Origin: a virus
IMG/VR virus record: IMGVR_UViG_3300022744_000071
Location: 1-35,910 of that record
Strand: one strand, 5' to 3'
Length of the DNA: 35,910 nt
Positions 1-5,764 of the stretch are shown in pieces; position 1 is the first letter of the stretch; each line of letters starts with the position of its first letter. Below the pieces are notes generated by a model, which was not told the DNA's origin, ran no database searches, and saw only the letters and a program-made list of their open reading frames with translations. The position numbers were made by a program, and so were the translations under genes.

Positions 1-326
1 CCCAAGGCGCGGCGGCTGCAACGGGCTACCAAGGCGCGGCGTCTGCAACGGGCTACCAAGGCGCGGCGTCTGCAACGGGCTACCAAGGCGCGGCGTCTGC
101 AACGGGCCCCCAAGGCGCGGCGTCTGCAACGGGCACCCAAGGCGCGGCGATGGCTTCCGGCTATCTTGGTTCAGTTTCCGGCGAAGACGGCAACGCGCTG
201 TTTGCCGTGGAGCGCAAAACTTGGGACGGGCGGATTATGTCCGTTGCCTGCGGAATTGTAGGCAAAGACGGCATCACGGCGGGCGTCTGGTATCGCTGCG
301 AAGGCGGAAAGCTGGTGTCAGCATGA
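1..326 (+). CDS. Repeat protein, C-terminal part (continues from the right end of the window)
   Basis: This is the open 3' part of the gene that begins at 35409. The reading frame has codons beginning at base 3 and runs through 27-bp units coding the nonapeptide G-x-Q-G-A-A-S-A-T, then a non-repeated tail of about 55 residues that includes [11 protein letters not shown] and ends GGKLVSA. Because the frame is open from base 1 and the N-terminal half lies at the other end, the gene spans the circle junction. Such glycine/alanine repeats with a unique cap suggest a fibrous or beta-solenoid protein. The function is unknown to me. Its stop codon overlaps the start of the next gene (ATGA). Confidence 0.8.
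   Translation, partial: QGAAAATGYQGAASATGYQGAASATGYQGAASATGPQGAASATGTQGAAMASGYLGSVSGEDGNALFAVERKTWDGRIMSVACGIVGKDGITAGVWYRCEGGKLVSA
3..137 (+). repeat. 27-bp tandem repeats (left end)
   Basis: Five consecutive 27-bp units begin at 3, 30, 57, 84 and 111, followed by a degenerate sixth at 138. Units differ mainly in the last codon (TAC, CCC or ACC) and once in GCT for TCT. They are in-frame coding repeats of the gene spanning the window ends. Confidence 0.95.
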
Positions 327-613
327 CCAAACACACCACCGCCCCCGTCGAACTATCCGACTATTCCGCAACCGCACATTTCCAGATCGACACGGATTGG
401 TCATGGGATGAACGCGGCGAGGTTGCCAGCGTTTGCGCCTATCTGACCTGCGTCAAGATCGGTGATTTGGAGTTGTCCAAGTCGCAAGCCGTCAAGGCGT
501 TCGGTGCGCAAGCCGTGGCGGATATGGAGCGCGGGGCGGAAGACCGCTTTGACGCATACACCGACGCCGCCGACGAATTGGCCGATTTGCGCGATGAAAG
601 GAACGCAGCATGA
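323..613 (+). CDS. Hypothetical 96-aa acidic phage protein
   Basis: I chose the ATG at 323 because it overlaps the preceding stop as ATGA, the rule for this operon; an upstream in-frame start at 221 would lie inside the repeat gene. The product begins [20 protein letters not shown] and has a helical, acidic C-terminal half ending in [14 protein letters not shown] recognise no domain or catalytic motif. It is the first gene of the accessory chain after the repeat protein, so it is probably translationally coupled to it. Confidence 0.75.
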   Translation: MTKHTTAPVELSDYSATAHFQIDTDWSWDERGEVASVCAYLTCVKIGDLELSKSQAVKAFGAQAVADMERGAEDRFDAYTDAADELADLRDERNAA

Positions 614-804
614 AAGTGCAAGTCCACGACTTTGACGGCGACCTTTACGACGCGCTGATTGAGCGTGGGTGGGAAGGGCATGAGTTTATCAACAAGGAAC
701 GCGCCTTCGATGAATTTTGCGAATGGCATGGCCTGATTGATTGGGGGCCGCGACTTCGCCACGTCTGGGATGAAGCAGTTACTACCGAGAGGGAATGCAC
801 ATGA
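610..804 (+). CDS. Hypothetical 64-aa protein
   Basis: This small acidic protein begins [20 protein letters not shown] and is rich in aromatic and charged residues (EFCEWHGLIDWG). The start overlaps the upstream stop as ATGA and its own stop overlaps the next start. No known family is recognisable. The tight coupling on both sides and the plausible composition support it as a real gene. Confidence 0.7.
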   Translation: MKVQVHDFDGDLYDALIERGWEGHEFINKERAFDEFCEWHGLIDWGPRLRHVWDEAVTTERECT

Positions 805-974
805 CCGACAAGCCAACCCTGCACATCATCGGAGGCCAAGACGTACACGCCCGCGCCGATGCCGTGATCCTGGCCGCAATGCAGGCGGGACGCGGCGTCA
901 AGGTTAGCCCGTACTTTGACGAAATCAAGCGGCAGGCGTTTGAAATCATTGTTGACGCGGAGGTGGGGAAATGA
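801..974 (+). CDS. Hypothetical 57-aa protein
   Basis: This short reading frame of 57 codons begins MTDKPTLHIIGGQDVHARAD and ends IIVDAEVGK. The ATGA overlaps at both ends place it exactly between its neighbours, leaving no spare base, which is strong support for a gene of this size. Function is unknown. Confidence 0.7.
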   Translation: MTDKPTLHIIGGQDVHARADAVILAAMQAGRGVKVSPYFDEIKRQAFEIIVDAEVGK

Positions 975-1195
975 ACGCCGCACAACGCGACACGATGGAC
1001 CATCTGCGGGCCGCACATGCCCAGCTTGACCTCGACGCAATGGGCTTTCGCCAGCCGGGGCAATACCGCCTGACGCTCTGGACGCAATACCGCCGCTGGC
1101 TCTGGAACGGCTTGCGGTCTGGATCATTCGCAGCCGTCGCGATGGGTGGCTTTGTTCTCGGCATGTATGCCGCAATTCTGATAGGTGCAAAATGA
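971..1195 (+). CDS. Small membrane protein, 74 aa
   Basis: The N-terminal half is polar and Arg/Gln-rich (residues 1-48). Residues about 52-71 form one hydrophobic segment (SFAAVAMGGFVLGMYAAILI), so the protein is probably anchored by its C-terminus in the inner membrane. Start and stop overlap the neighbours as ATGA. No family was recognised. A superinfection or accessory membrane role is possible but not shown. Confidence 0.65.
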   Translation: MNAAQRDTMDHLRAAHAQLDLDAMGFRQPGQYRLTLWTQYRRWLWNGLRSGSFAAVAMGGFVLGMYAAILIGAK

Positions 1196-1635
1196 CCCGC
1201 ATTGTCATCCCCCCGCACGTCGCCGCAGCGATGGACCGCCTGCAACTGCCGAACCAAGACGATATGGTGCCTGTCGCTGGCCCCGTTAAAGGCGAGTGGT
1301 GGGTAGACCGTATCACCGCGCTGCGGGAGTTTGAGGCATCAATCGTTGATGGGAACTGGCCTTGGCATATTAGCCCTGCAAATACAGGGATTTCTGGCGA
1401 GAATGTCCGGGAAATGTATCACGCTCACTCCGGCTCCCTCGACGCCGCCAAGGCGCTGCATGACGCGGTGCTGCCGGGGTGGGAGTGGCGATTGCGCGAC
1501 GATGGTCAGGCTTGGGTCTGGCGTACCGCCGCTGATCTACACGCGGCTTACGATGAAACCGAAACCCCCGCCCGAGCGTGGCTACTCGCCATCATCCGGG
1601 CGCTGATCTGGCAGGAGGAAAACCGCCATGAGTGA
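1192..1635 (+). CDS. Hypothetical protein with possible phage ABA-sandwich-like C-terminus, 147 aa
   Basis: Residues 1-75 are unremarkable. Residues about 80-143 contain the sequence SLDAAKALHDAVLPGWEWRL followed by a TPARAWLLAIIRALI helix. That layout (a helix plus 'LPGWEW', two strands, then an ARAWLLAI helix) resembles the small phage ABA-sandwich domain found beside accessory genes in many phages. I make the match from memory and hold it loosely. The gene starts with ATGA over the previous stop and overlaps the next start by 8 bases. Confidence 0.7.
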   Translation: MTRIVIPPHVAAAMDRLQLPNQDDMVPVAGPVKGEWWVDRITALREFEASIVDGNWPWHISPANTGISGENVREMYHAHSGSLDAAKALHDAVLPGWEWRLRDDGQAWVWRTAADLHAAYDETETPARAWLLAIIRALIWQEENRHE

Positions 1636-1840
1636 CCACCTGAAACCTCAATCGCCCGAACTGGTCGCCGCCCTGCGTAGTCACGGTCTGAAAAGCGACG
1701 AGCCGAGCCAGCTTTCCGATGCCTTTCGTCTTGGCTGGAACGCCCGCGCCCTACCTCTTGCGAAACAAGAACATTTTGCTGCGCAAAACACCGGCACCAA
1801 GGCATCCATCCGCGCCCGGTCGGAAGGGGGTGAGGGGTGA
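1628..1840 (+). CDS. Hypothetical 70-aa protein
   Basis: The product begins MSDHLKPQSPELVAALRSHG and contains DAFRLGWNARALPL, a small helical pattern common in phage accessory proteins. Its start overlaps the previous stop (ATGAGTGA). Its last codons, EGGEG-stop, are coded by a 19-bp sequence that recurs exactly at the end of the next gene and that also carries the purine-rich ribosome-binding site for the following start. Confidence 0.65.
   Translation: MSDHLKPQSPELVAALRSHGLKSDEPSQLSDAFRLGWNARALPLAKQEHFAAQNTGTKASIRARSEGGEG
1822..1840 (+). repeat. 19-bp gene-boundary repeat, copy 1
   Basis: This sequence (GGAAGGGGGTGAGGGGTGA) recurs identically at 2064-2082. In both places it holds the end of one gene (EGGEG-stop), a purine-rich Shine-Dalgarno stretch, and a GTG start overlapping the TGA. 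Confidence 0.95.
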
Positions 1841-2082
1841 ATGAGAAACCTATGCATCGGAAATCACCTGACGAACTGGCCGAACTCGGTTGGCGTCATG
1901 CGCGCTTCAAAAATGGTTTTGCCGTTACCGTGGCCGGAAATTTAGACGATCACGACCTTGCCGACTTTAAGTGGCTGGCATCAGAAATGGGGGAGGAATA
2001 TGTGCATCTTGAAGCCCTGCCCAGTTTCAAAGTGCCGTGGATAGACCGTTATTTTGCGCGGCAGGAAGGGGGTGAGGGGTGA
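1837..2082 (+). CDS. Hypothetical 81-aa protein, GTG start
   Basis: The start is the GTG at 1837 inside the 19-bp boundary repeat (GTGA over the previous TGA); the nearby ATG at 1841 is out of frame. The protein begins MNEKPMHRKSPDELAELGWR and has a mixed alpha/beta-looking sequence with no motif I recognise. It ends in the same EGGEG tail as its upstream neighbour, coded by the repeated boundary. Confidence 0.65.
   Translation: MNEKPMHRKSPDELAELGWRHARFKNGFAVTVAGNLDDHDLADFKWLASEMGEEYVHLEALPSFKVPWIDRYFARQEGGEG
2064..2082 (+). repeat. 19-bp gene-boundary repeat, copy 2
   Basis: Identical to 1822-1840. It again joins a gene end to a GTGA start. Confidence 0.95.
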
Positions 2083-2286
2083 GCAAGTTGGGTCGCATCA
2101 TCGGCTATCTCGCTGTATCGCAAAGACGCGGTGAAGATTGCAGACCTGTGCGATGAAACGCTTGACCCCAGCGGCGCTCTCCTCGGTTTTGTGCGTGACG
2201 CCGCGCTTGCGCCAATTATCGTGCGAGAGGCCGAAAAGCCTGATGATGAAATGGAATATGACCATAGATCGGGAGACGACGAATGA
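2079..2286 (+). pseudogene. Frameshifted small gene (about 68 codons)
   Basis: The expected start, GTG at 2079 (GTGA over the preceding stop), opens a frame VSKLGRIIGYL that stops at 2154-2156. The stop expected to overlap the next gene (TGA 2284-2286 against ATG 2283) belongs to a different frame. That frame is open from 2083 and reads LYRKDAVKIADLCDETLDPS and onward in good codons. The span is 208 bases, three times 69 plus one. One extra base near 2112 would explain this, joining GYL to LYRKDAV. A sequencing error, a true mutation, a +1 programmed shift, or a separate start at GTG 2131 (51 aa) are all possible. Confidence 0.55.
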
Positions 2287-3023
2287 CCGCTGTTGATATC
2301 GTGGCGAAGGCGCTGGCTGACTTCGCTGTTGATGTATTGGCATCCTACGATGTGGCAACGGCTGATTGCCATACTGATCCGGAGTTTCACGAGGTATGCC
2401 GCGAAAGCGCAGTTTTCCTATGCGCTAAACTCCGCGCCCTGCCCACCGTCCAGCCCGAGCCTGCGCCAGAGCATTTTGACGATTATGCGGTGCGGTCCTT
2501 TGCCAAGATGATGTCGGAAAAGATGGCTCTGTCTCGCGCCAAAGGCCGAAGTGGGTGGAATGATCCCGAACAATGCAGCGTCGAGTATTTGCGCCATCTG
2601 CTCTATGAGCACTTGGCTAAGGGCGATCCTGTCGATGTTGCGAATATCTGCATGATGCTGCGCCACTATGAGGCCAGCACCGCGCCCGAGCCTGCCCCCG
2701 CGCTGGGGGCCGAGTGGATGCGGCAGGAGGCGGTAGCGAAGGCTGAACAATGGAACCAGCACTATCGGTGCGCTGGCGGCTTTCATAATCATGCGGTCGC
2801 AGCCAAAGTTGTTCGGGACGAGATCGACGCCATCCCCGCTCCCACGCACGAGCAAATGCTGGCCGATGCGCTGGCGCTGGAGGAGGTGCGGGCGGTGGTG
2901 GAGGCTTGCCGCGACGTAATTGCAGAGCGTGAGATTGACGGCCAAGGCGATTGCGGTTGCGACATGTGCATGGCCGTTGATCGCATGACTATCACCCTCG
3001 CCAAGCTGAAAGGGGGTGCGTGA
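2283..3023 (+). CDS. Hypothetical 246-aa phage accessory protein
   Basis: This is the largest gene of the accessory chain. It looks modular: an N-terminal helical part, a Pro/Glu linker (QPEPAPEHF), a central block with SEKMALSRAKGRSGWNDP and LYEHLAKGDPVDVANICMML, a second PEPAP linker, and a helical C-terminal part with a cysteine cluster (CGCDMC). The central block is a widespread phage segment of unknown function as far as I recall. The start overlaps the previous stop as ATGA. Confidence 0.75.
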   Translation: MTAVDIVAKALADFAVDVLASYDVATADCHTDPEFHEVCRESAVFLCAKLRALPTVQPEPAPEHFDDYAVRSFAKMMSEKMALSRAKGRSGWNDPEQCSVEYLRHLLYEHLAKGDPVDVANICMMLRHYEASTAPEPAPALGAEWMRQEAVAKAEQWNQHYRCAGGFHNHAVAAKVVRDEIDAIPAPTHEQMLADALALEEVRAVVEACRDVIAEREIDGQGDCGCDMCMAVDRMTITLAKLKGGA

Positions 3024-3496
3024 TGGACGCAATTGAACCATCAAACTACGAGCAAGCCGGATGGTCTGATCTGACCTACGAATATGTGCAGGCCCTCCGC
3101 ACCGCCCTCGACGCAGAGAAGGCGCGGGCGGATGCGGCAGAGGCGGAACGGGACCGCGTTGCCGCTGAATGGGCCGAAACATCGCAACGGAATTACCAGC
3201 GAGCGCTGGCCGCAGAAGACCAGCGGGACAGGCTGAGACAGTGGTGGGAAACAGCCATTGTTGAACGTGACGCTTACTCAGAGGAGCGTGATGCGGCAGA
3301 GGCCGCGCTTAAGACGGCGCGGGAGGATGCGCTGCGGGAAGCGGCGGGTAAATCCCAAGCCCATGCAGAACATGCAAGGAAAATGCTTGGACGCGCTGAA
3401 ACACGACAGGAAGCGGCAGATTGGGCGCTGATTGTAACGCGCGCTGATCTGATCACTGACGCCATCCTCGCCCTCATCAAGGAGCCACGCAAATGA
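3023..3496 (+). CDS. Coiled-coil hypothetical protein, 157 aa
   Basis: I chose ATG 3023 (overlapping the preceding TGA as TGATG, behind AGGGGGTG); a GTG directly before it at 3020 is an alternative. Residues about 30-110 are a long heptad-like helix rich in Ala, Glu and Arg (ALDAEKARADAAEAERDRVA), predicting a coiled coil, followed by a helical C-terminal domain. Function is unknown. Confidence 0.7.
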   Translation: MDAIEPSNYEQAGWSDLTYEYVQALRTALDAEKARADAAEAERDRVAAEWAETSQRNYQRALAAEDQRDRLRQWWETAIVERDAYSEERDAAEAALKTAREDALREAAGKSQAHAEHARKMLGRAETRQEAADWALIVTRADLITDAILALIKEPRK

Positions 3497-3798
3497 CCGA
3501 CCACTTTAACGGGCTGACCCCAGCACAGGCCGAACGCCTCGCCATGCTGATCGAAGAATGTGGCGAGGTCATCCAGATCGCAGGGAAAATCCTGCGGCAT
3601 GGGTATGACAGCTATCATCCAGATCGTCCGCACATGACGAACAGATGGTTGTTGCAGATGGAACTGACTGACCTCTTTGCCGTGCAAAATCAAATTTACG
3701 CGCAGGACCGCGTTTTTCTGCCATCCAGTTTGAGCGTGGACGCAGCGTGGGCAAAGAAGCTGCGCTATGCCCACCACCAAGAGGAGCCGCGCACATGA
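3493..3798 (+). CDS. MazG-like nucleotide pyrophosphohydrolase
   Basis: The 101-aa protein has the pattern of the all-alpha NTP pyrophosphohydrolase (MazG/dUTPase-2) superfamily. Residues about 19-27 read IEECGEVIQ, matching the metal-binding ExxE helix, and a second acidic helix lies near residues 52-60 (QMELTDLFA, an ExxD pattern). Family members hydrolyse (d)NTPs or alarmones to monophosphates with Mg2+. In phages this can sanitise or remodel nucleotide pools or lower (p)ppGpp. The length fits the small single-domain phage forms. It overlaps both neighbours as ATGA and is the last full-length gene of the rightward operon. Confidence 0.7.
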   Translation: MTDHFNGLTPAQAERLAMLIEECGEVIQIAGKILRHGYDSYHPDRPHMTNRWLLQMELTDLFAVQNQIYAQDRVFLPSSLSVDAAWAKKLRYAHHQEEPRT

Positions 3799-3848
3799 CC
3801 CCCGCTGAGATTGCCGCCAAGCTGACCCCGGCGCAGGGGCGGGCATAG
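3795..3848 (+). CDS. 17-codon ORF, probable truncated gene remnant
   Basis: An ATGA start over the MazG-like stop opens a short frame reading MTPAEIAAKLTPAQGRA. The LTPAQ motif echoes the N-terminus of the gene before it. The stop sits immediately at the A-tract and hairpin of the convergent terminator. It may be the 5' stub of a lost gene kept by the ATGA chain, or a leader peptide. Confidence 0.35.
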   Translation: MTPAEIAAKLTPAQGRA

Positions 3849-3879
3849 AAAAACCCGCCCCAACTGAATGAGGCGGGTT
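3849..3879 (-). terminator. Rho-independent terminator for leftward transcription
   Basis: Arms at 3852-3859 and 3872-3879 form an 8-bp GC-rich stem (AACCCGCC with GGCGGGTT) with a 12-nt loop. Read on the minus strand the stem is followed by TTTTTC (plus-strand A-tract 3849-3853). There is no T-run on the plus side, so it is mainly a leftward terminator, although the rightward operon also ends here. Confidence 0.8.
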
Positions 3880-3888
3880 GATTGGTGC

Positions 3889-4128
3889 CTATCGAGGTGG
3901 CTTTAGGGTAGCTACTCCCCGGTTATCCCTCGCATCATCGCCGCACACATAGGAACCCCAAGCGCCTGGGTAAGTTTGGCAATCCGTTAGCTTGTCCGGG
4001 TGTGGATTCCAGACTGTAACCCCGGCCCCGCTACGCAGTACCGGACTTGCTATCCCGCCACGGATCAACGGACGGTAATTATGGCCACAGTGCCGCAGTT
4101 TCCGTTCACCCGTGGCGGCAAACCTCAT
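3889..4128 (-). CDS. Possible 79-aa hypothetical protein (alternative to the ncRNA)
   Basis: The frame begins MRFAATGERKLRHCGHNYRP and contains TDCQTYPGAWGSYVCGDD, which looks protein-like, with three or four cysteines. Against it, there is no Shine-Dalgarno sequence before the ATG, several codons (CTA, AGG, ACA, CGA) are unlike the neighbouring genes, and the same DNA forms a long RNA helix. It lies wholly inside the promoter-to-terminator unit. Confidence 0.3.
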   Translation of the reverse strand: MRFAATGERKLRHCGHNYRPLIRGGIASPVLRSGAGVTVWNPHPDKLTDCQTYPGAWGSYVCGDDARDNRGVATLKPPR

Positions 4129-4183
4129 AACCGATCAGCGGCTTTCGTTCCCACGTTGGTTTAAGTCGCAGGGCATCGCGGAA

Positions 4184-4236
4184 AAATTAACATATCCTGC
4201 ACCATATGTCAAAAACCCGCACGATTTTTGACATAT
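4184..4236 (-). promoter_or_regulatory. Strong leftward promoter overlapped by a 33-bp palindrome
   Basis: On the minus strand TTGACA (4207-4212) lies 17 bp from TAATTT (4184-4189), a near-consensus sigma-70 promoter. The -35 box is part of a perfect inverted repeat with 12-bp arms at 4204-4215 and 4225-4236 around a 9-nt centre. A dimeric regulator bound there would cover the -35 box, so I infer an operator. It lies 40 bp after the spanin stop and would start a new transcript. Confidence 0.65.
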
Positions 4237-4276
4237 CACCACCGCCATATCCAGCGCCGCCGAAAGCGTGGGCGTC

Positions 4277-4471
4277 TCATGGACAGACCGCGCCGAACGT
4301 GGTCACAAACCGCGCCCCTTCCGCCCGCGACTGCGCCGTGTCATGCGATGACCAAGAAGGCAGATCGGCGCGCAATTCGTCGCAGACCGCCTTAGTCGTT
4401 GCGGAGCCGTCCGGCGCGGCGCAGCACGTCATCAGGATCAGCGATAGGGCTGCGAGAAGTTGCCGCGTCAT
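4277..4471 (-). CDS. Putative outer-membrane spanin (Rz1-like lipoprotein)
   Basis: I chose the ATG at 4471; an upstream ATG at 4501 would prepend a basic stretch that spoils the signal peptide. The 64-aa product starts MTRQLLAALSLILMTCCAAP, a short lipoprotein-type signal ending at two cysteines, although the residue before Cys (Thr) is unusual for a lipobox. The mature part is short with further cysteines (AVCDELRADL, FGAVCP). It begins inside the preceding gene in another frame, the classic Rz/Rz1 arrangement. It would link to the inner-membrane spanin to fuse the membranes at lysis. Confidence 0.6.
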   Translation of the reverse strand: MTRQLLAALSLILMTCCAAPDGSATTKAVCDELRADLPSWSSHDTAQSRAEGARFVTTFGAVCP

Positions 4472-4598
4472 GATGGACCGTCTCCGCCTGTTGAAGGTCA
4501 TGGATGGTGTCGGCCTGCCGCTGCCGCCGCGCCCCGCCGATTAAGGCAAGAGCAACGAGGGCCGCAGCAAGCCCCAGGATAGCCGCTAGGGCTATCAT
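4392..4598 (-). CDS. Putative inner-membrane spanin (Rz-like)
   Basis: This 68-aa protein has an N-terminal hydrophobic segment (residues 1-22), then a basic turn (ARRQRQ) and a charged helical tail, the topology of an i-spanin, although short for the class. Its start overlaps the holin stop as ATGA. The putative outer-membrane spanin starts within it in another frame. The assignment rests on topology and position in the lysis cassette, not on sequence similarity. Confidence 0.55.
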   Translation of the reverse strand: MIALAAILGLAAALVALALIGGARRQRQADTIHDLQQAETVHHDAATSRSPIADPDDVLRRAGRLRND

Positions 4599-4771
4599 GC
4601 CAGCTTCGCGGGACGGTTGGTCCAGATCGACCAGACAGCCACGGCAAGCGTTCCCACGGCCCCGGCGATGGTCGCGGCGGTGGAGGCGTCAACAACGCCA
4701 GTCCCGACGAAGTAGCCGGACGCGGCGGACAGGAGGGCGCGGACAATGCCGCCGAATTGGTCTTGGGTCAT
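4595..4771 (-). CDS. Small phage holin
   Basis: The 58-aa protein begins MTQDQFGGIVRALLSAASGY and has two hydrophobic stretches (about residues 9-26 and 31-50, the latter ending AVAVWSIW) and a basic C-terminus. This matches the short holins of alphaproteobacterial and related phages (Pam3 gp28-like, from memory). AAAGGA lies 6 bases before the ATG. Holins gather in the inner membrane and open it at a set time, releasing or activating the endolysin. It sits directly downstream of the endolysin gene and overlaps the spanin start. Confidence 0.75.
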   Translation of the reverse strand: MTQDQFGGIVRALLSAASGYFVGTGVVDASTAATIAGAVGTLAVAVWSIWTNRPAKLA

Positions 4772-4790
4772 GGTGTGTCCTTTCGGGGTT

Positions 4791-5285
4791 TCAGATGATT
4801 TCGAAGTGCGGGCCGTCCAGAAAATCCTTGCCGGGGTGCTGGGCCTTATACCGCTCCATCGCCGCCAGCATGTCCGCCGGATCGCTGCCGTAGCGGTCCA
4901 TCGTCTCGTACCAGTTGCAGCCCCATTTGAGCCTATGCGCCAGCCCGAGGGCCTTGGCGCTGCGGCTCATGGCCGATGCCACAGCGGGATAGAGCGTCCA
5001 CGCCGCATCCGTGATGATTGGCTGGCCGCCAGCGAACGGCGTCAGGTCTACCGCGTGGCCGAGGCCGTCATCATGCGGTTGGTGGTTGCTTTTGGACGTG
5101 TATCCGTCCTTTTGCGTGACCCCCTGCAAAAACAGCGCGTGCTGTTCCGCCGCTGTCCGCACCGCTTTGCCCGTCACGCCGAAATCGACGGCGCTGGAGA
5201 TGATTGCTCCATCTACAATCCTGATCAGATCAGGATGGACGCCAGCCAGATTGGCGCGGCTGCGCGGGCTGAGGGAGTAGGTCAT
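4791..5285 (-). CDS. Endolysin, M15-family peptidoglycan peptidase
   Basis: The 164-aa protein has the zinc-peptidase signature of M15 (L-alanyl-D-glutamate or D-Ala-D-Ala peptidases): SNHQPHDDGLGHAVDL at residues 66-81 supplies His and Asp (D80) ligands, and GPHFEI at the C-terminus supplies the last His (H160). Family endolysins cut the peptide bridge of peptidoglycan. There is no signal peptide, so it probably depends on the holin for release. It starts with ATGA over the stop of the coiled-coil membrane protein. Confidence 0.85.
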   Translation of the reverse strand: MTYSLSPRSRANLAGVHPDLIRIVDGAIISSAVDFGVTGKAVRTAAEQHALFLQGVTQKDGYTSKSNHQPHDDGLGHAVDLTPFAGGQPIITDAAWTLYPAVASAMSRSAKALGLAHRLKWGCNWYETMDRYGSDPADMLAAMERYKAQHPGKDFLDGPHFEII

Positions 5286-5551
5286 GTCTTGTCCGCCTTG
5301 CCGCGCAACTCGCTCTTTATCTCGCGCAATGTCTCCTGGATCGCCTCCAGCGTGGCCGCGATGCCTGCCAGCGTGGCGGCCCCGGTATTGCCCTGCGTTT
5401 CCAAATGCCCCACCCGTTTTTTCAGATCCGCCAATTCGATCTTGAATTGGTCAAGCGACCATTGCGCCCGCCGCAGCCCCAACAGCCAGCCGCCGACGAT
5501 CCCGCCCACGGCGAACACCACCGCCCAGTATTTCTGGATCATCTCATCCAT
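5282..5551 (-). CDS. Membrane-anchored coiled-coil protein of the lysis region, 89 aa
   Basis: Residues about 7-26 form a transmembrane segment (YWAVVFAVGGIVGGWLLGL), and the rest is a charged helix with heptad character (DQFKIELADLKKRVGHLETQ). It resembles the DUF2730-type or Rz-like proteins placed just before endolysin genes, and could be a second spanin-type component. The start overlaps the stop of a 20-aa ORF (TGATG), and its own stop overlaps the endolysin start. Confidence 0.65.
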   Translation of the reverse strand: MDEMIQKYWAVVFAVGGIVGGWLLGLRRAQWSLDQFKIELADLKKRVGHLETQGNTGAATLAGIAATLEAIQETLREIKSELRGKADKT

Positions 5552-5613
5552 CAGGCTACCCCTTTGGACACGTTGCCCCAGCGGCCCCGCATCCCCATGT
5601 ACGTCTCAGCCAT
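5551..5613 (-). CDS. 20-aa mini-ORF with good ribosome-binding site
   Basis: The peptide MAETYMGMRGRWGNVSKGVA is preceded by AAGGA at good spacing, and its TGA overlaps the next ATG (TGATG). It may be a true small protein or a leader that couples translation. No function can be assigned. Confidence 0.4.
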   Translation of the reverse strand: MAETYMGMRGRWGNVSKGVA

Positions 5614-5677
5614 CGCAGATCCTTTCTGTTTGCGAAGGTTAGCCCTGCCTCGGTGTTAGCGCGACGGGGCGGGGCGA

Positions 5678-5764
5678 TTATTGGAGAGGTTGGTCCGTCA
5701 CCCACCGCTCACAGATCAGCAGCCACAGGACCGCGCAGCACGGGAAGATCAGCAGGGCACTCAA
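5678..5764 (-). CDS. Possible 28-aa membrane peptide, TTG start
   Basis: A TTG overlaps the stop of the long tail gene (TTGA). The frame reads LSALLIFPCCAVLWLLICER and ends TDQPLQ, a single membrane span followed by a charged tail. Placement between tail and lysis genes and the stop-start overlap support it weakly. The remaining bases 5614-5677 hold nothing I recognise. Confidence 0.35.
   Translation of the reverse strand: MSALLIFPCCAVLWLLICERWVTDQPLQ

Larger units (their letters stand above)
3849..4177 (-). ncRNA. Candidate structured non-coding RNA between the lysis cassette and the terminator
   Basis: A leftward promoter (-10 at 4184-4189) predicts an RNA starting near 4177 and ending at the terminator at 3849. 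Within it, 4102-4118 and 4055-4071 pair over 17 positions with one mismatch and one G-U, closing a 30-nt loop. GTCCGG/CCGGAC pairs and an ACCCA/TGGGT hairpin add further local structure. The promoter, strong helix and terminator all fit an autonomous RNA. The alternative is that it is the mRNA for a 79-aa protein (3889-4128). I do not recognise the RNA family. Confidence 0.45.

Noticed and set aside
1-137. Repeat array considered as a CRISPR
   Set aside because: The 27-bp units are directly adjacent without spacers and code an in-frame protein repeat.
645-1316. 223-codon minus-strand frame over the small plus-strand genes
   Set aside because: The plus-strand genes here are linked by exact ATGA overlaps, and this frame crosses them without any supporting signal.
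3880-4177. tRNA or tmRNA in the non-coding segment
   Set aside because: I could not find a T-arm/anticodon arrangement or an acceptor stem with CCA; the pairs form one long helix instead.
4204-4236. 12-bp-arm palindrome as a terminator of the lysis operon
   Set aside because: The arms are A/T-rich and no T-run follows outside the stem; the overlap with a consensus -35 box fits an operator better, although both uses could coexist.
4498-4746. 82-codon minus-strand frame overlapping the holin
   Set aside because: Pro/Ser/Arg-rich frame shifted against the 58-aa holin, which has hydrophobic spans, a ribosome-binding site and correct overlaps.
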